Source of the DNA: Marivita sp051251565
GTDB lineage: Bacteria; Pseudomonadota; Alphaproteobacteria; Rhodobacterales; Rhodobacteraceae
Reading direction: 5' to 3'
Assembly (NCBI RefSeq): GCF_051251565.1
Contig: NZ_JBPOFB010000003.1
Span: forward strand, 124,001 to 188,000
DNA: 64,000 bases
Part shown: positions 62,503-64,000 of the stretch, in pieces
How the letters are laid out: each line of letters begins with the position of its first letter
Numbering within the stretch: the first letter of the stretch is position 1
Program-made: the position numbers and the translations under genes
Notes under the pieces: generated by a model
Seen by the model: the letters and a program-made list of their open reading frames with translations, nothing else
Databases searched by the model: none
Told to the model about the DNA's origin: nothing

Positions 62503-63905
62503 TACATCATCTCCCGAACGTCGGTCAGTTTTCCGGTCACGGCTGCTGCCGCCGCCATCGCAGGCGACATCAGATGCGTGCGACCGCCCCGGCCCTGACG
62601 GCCCTCAAAGTTGCGGTTGGACGTGGCTGCACAGCGTTCGCCCGGAGCAAGCTGATCGGGGTTCATCGCAAGGCACATGGAACATCCCGCAAGACGCCAT
62701 TCAAACCCGGCCTCTTTGAAGATATCCGCCAAACCCTCTTCCTCGGCCTGTGCGCGAACAAGGCCCGACCCTGGAACGACCATCGCCCGCTTTACAGCGA
62801 TCTTCTTGCCCTTGAGGATCTCGGCCGCTGCCCGCAGGTCTTCGATCCGACCATTGGTGCACGATCCGATGAACACGGTGTCGATCTCGATATCCGACAA
62901 TTTCTGCCCCGGTGTCAGGCCCATATAGTCCAAAGACCGCTGCGCTGCGGCAACCTTGCCACCGTCAAAGCTGTCGGCAGACGGTACTTCGGCGGTGATC
63001 GGCAGAACGTCCTCGGGCGAAGTGCCCCATGTCACAACCGGCGCGATGTCTTCGCCCTTGATCGTGACAACCTTGTCCCAATGCGCATCATCATCTGAAT
63101 AAAGCGTCTTCCACCACGAAAGCGCTGCTTCCCACTGCGCACCCTTGGGGGCATGTGGGCGACCGTTGACATAAGCAAACGTCTTTTCGTCCGGCGCGAT
63201 CAGGCCAGCGCGGGCGCCGCCTTCGATCGCCATGTTGCAGACGGTCATGCGGCCTTCCATCGACAGATCACGGATCGCTTCGCCGCAATACTCGATCACG
63301 TACCCGGTGCCACCGGCGGTTCCGGTCTTGCCGATCACCGACAGGGTGATGTCCTTTGCGGTCACACCGGGGCGCAGCTTGCCGGTGATTTCGACCTTCA
63401 TATTCTTGCCCTTGCGCTGAATCAGCGTTTGCGTGGCCAGAACGTGCTCGACCTCGGAGGTGCCGATGCCATGCGCAAGCGATCCAAACGCACCGTGGGT
63501 GGCAGTGTGCGAGTCGCCACAAACCACGGTCATGCCCGGCAAGGTCCAACCCTGCTCGGGGCCAACAATGTGCACAATGCCCTGACGCACGTCGGACACG
63601 GGGTAATAGTGAATCCCGAAATCCTTGGCGTTCTTGTCCAGCGCTTCAACCTGAACGCGGCTGTCTTCGGTCATGGTTTCCGCATTCGCGCGGTCCAGCG
63701 TGGTCGGCACGTTGTGATCGGGAACCGCGATTGTCTTGTCCGGCGCGTGCACCTTGCGGCCTGCCATGCGCAACCCTTCAAAAGCCTGCGGGCTGGTCAC
63801 TTCGTGGACAAGGTGACGGTCGATGTAAAGCAAGCAGGTGCCATCTTCGGCCTCATGGGCGACATGGGCATCCCAGATTTTATCATAGAGCGTTTTGGGG
63901 GACAT
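62502..63905 (-). CDS. leuC: 3-isopropylmalate dehydratase large subunit
   Basis: Aconitase-family subunit of 467 residues carrying the [4Fe-4S] cluster. Cluster cysteines are seen in FIGSCTNGRIEDLR and in GCSMCLAMNPDQL. Other marks are VVCGDSHTATHGAFGSLAHGIGTSEVEHVLATQ and NRNFEGRQGRGGRTHLMSP. GGGAGAGGACAT precedes the ATG. The upstream 95 bp to the window edge show no leader peptide. Confidence 0.97.
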   Translation of the reverse strand: MSPKTLYDKIWDAHVAHEAEDGTCLLYIDRHLVHEVTSPQAFEGLRMAGRKVHAPDKTIAVPDHNVPTTLDRANAETMTEDSRVQVEALDKNAKDFGIHYYPVSDVRQGIVHIVGPEQGWTLPGMTVVCGDSHTATHGAFGSLAHGIGTSEVEHVLATQTLIQRKGKNMKVEITGKLRPGVTAKDITLSVIGKTGTAGGTGYVIEYCGEAIRDLSMEGRMTVCNMAIEGGARAGLIAPDEKTFAYVNGRPHAPKGAQWEAALSWWKTLYSDDDAHWDKVVTIKGEDIAPVVTWGTSPEDVLPITAEVPSADSFDGGKVAAAQRSLDYMGLTPGQKLSDIEIDTVFIGSCTNGRIEDLRAAAEILKGKKIAVKRAMVVPGSGLVRAQAEEEGLADIFKEAGFEWRLAGCSMCLAMNPDQLAPGERCAATSNRNFEGRQGRGGRTHLMSPAMAAAAAVTGKLTDVREMM

Positions 63906-64000
63906 ATGTCCTCTCCCTTAAACTGTGTGGATGTGATGGTGGTGTCGGAGAAAGTTCAGGCGCAGCTGACTAGCCGCGCGAGCACTGTATGCGTCGCACC

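Noticed and set aside
63906..64000. His-codon run upstream of leuC as a possible attenuator leader peptide
   Set aside because: The run CACCACCATCAC has no in-frame start codon, and a leucine leader would be expected to carry Leu codons.

Overview
The window is chromosomal DNA of a motile alphaproteobacterium, most likely Rhodobacterales (Roseobacter group). The evidence is the alphaproteobacterial flagellin regulators FlaF and FlbT, a DUF1217 flagellar protein, CtrA-like boxes, DUF6455 and DUF1467 proteins, two TAXI-type TRAP transporters and the dnaA-dnaN-recF-gyrB cluster. Base composition looks mid-to-high 50s % G+C, except for a clearly AT-rich stretch at about 37.5-39.2 kb. No insertion sequence, prophage or CRISPR array was seen.

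Layout. 0-5 kb: the end of a TAXI TRAP transporter (fused permease cut by the window edge, solute receptor) and a DctB/DctD-like two-component pair, with a palindromic operator between regulator and receptor genes. 5-9.4 kb: an RND efflux pump and its adaptor. 9.6 kb: tRNA-Pro(CGG). 9.7-12 kb: a translationally coupled kinase-like protein and acyl-CoA dehydrogenase. 12-19.2 kb: gyrB, recF, dnaN, dnaA and rpsT, all on the minus strand. 19.4-23.5 kb: enoyl-CoA hydratase, mutM, and divergent ubiE-ubiB.

23.5-39.9 kb is a flagellar island. A plus-strand operon carries a lytic transglycosylase-like gene, flhA, fliR, flhB and a small coiled-coil gene. A minus-strand operon carries flgB-flgC-fliE-fliQ-flgF-flgG-flgA-flgH-fliL. 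Divergent fliI follows, then flagellin-flaF-flbT-DUF1217, then an AT-rich FliK candidate and flgD. fliP, fliF, fliG, motAB, flgE, flgI, flgK and flgL are absent, so the flagellar regulon is split. CtrA-like boxes lie before the flhA operon, between flgB and fliI, and before an orphan response regulator at 46 kb.

39.9-64 kb is mixed housekeeping and accessory DNA: carB, aspS, the orphan response regulator, methylmalonyl-CoA epimerase, small membrane proteins, a nitroreductase, an M48 lipoprotein protease, three tandem DUF6455 cysteine-rich proteins, an NDUFA9-like protein, tRNA-Leu(CAG), an aldo/keto reductase, a second TAXI TRAP transporter divergent from a tartrate/D-malate dehydrogenase, an EamA permease, and the leucine genes leuB, leuD and leuC with two unrelated genes between leuD and leuB.

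The items most worth a second look are the DctD-like regulator that lacks GAFTGA together with its operator, the DUF6455 triplet, the shared hairpin between receptor and permease genes in both TAXI loci, the CtrA-like boxes, and the AT-rich fliK.
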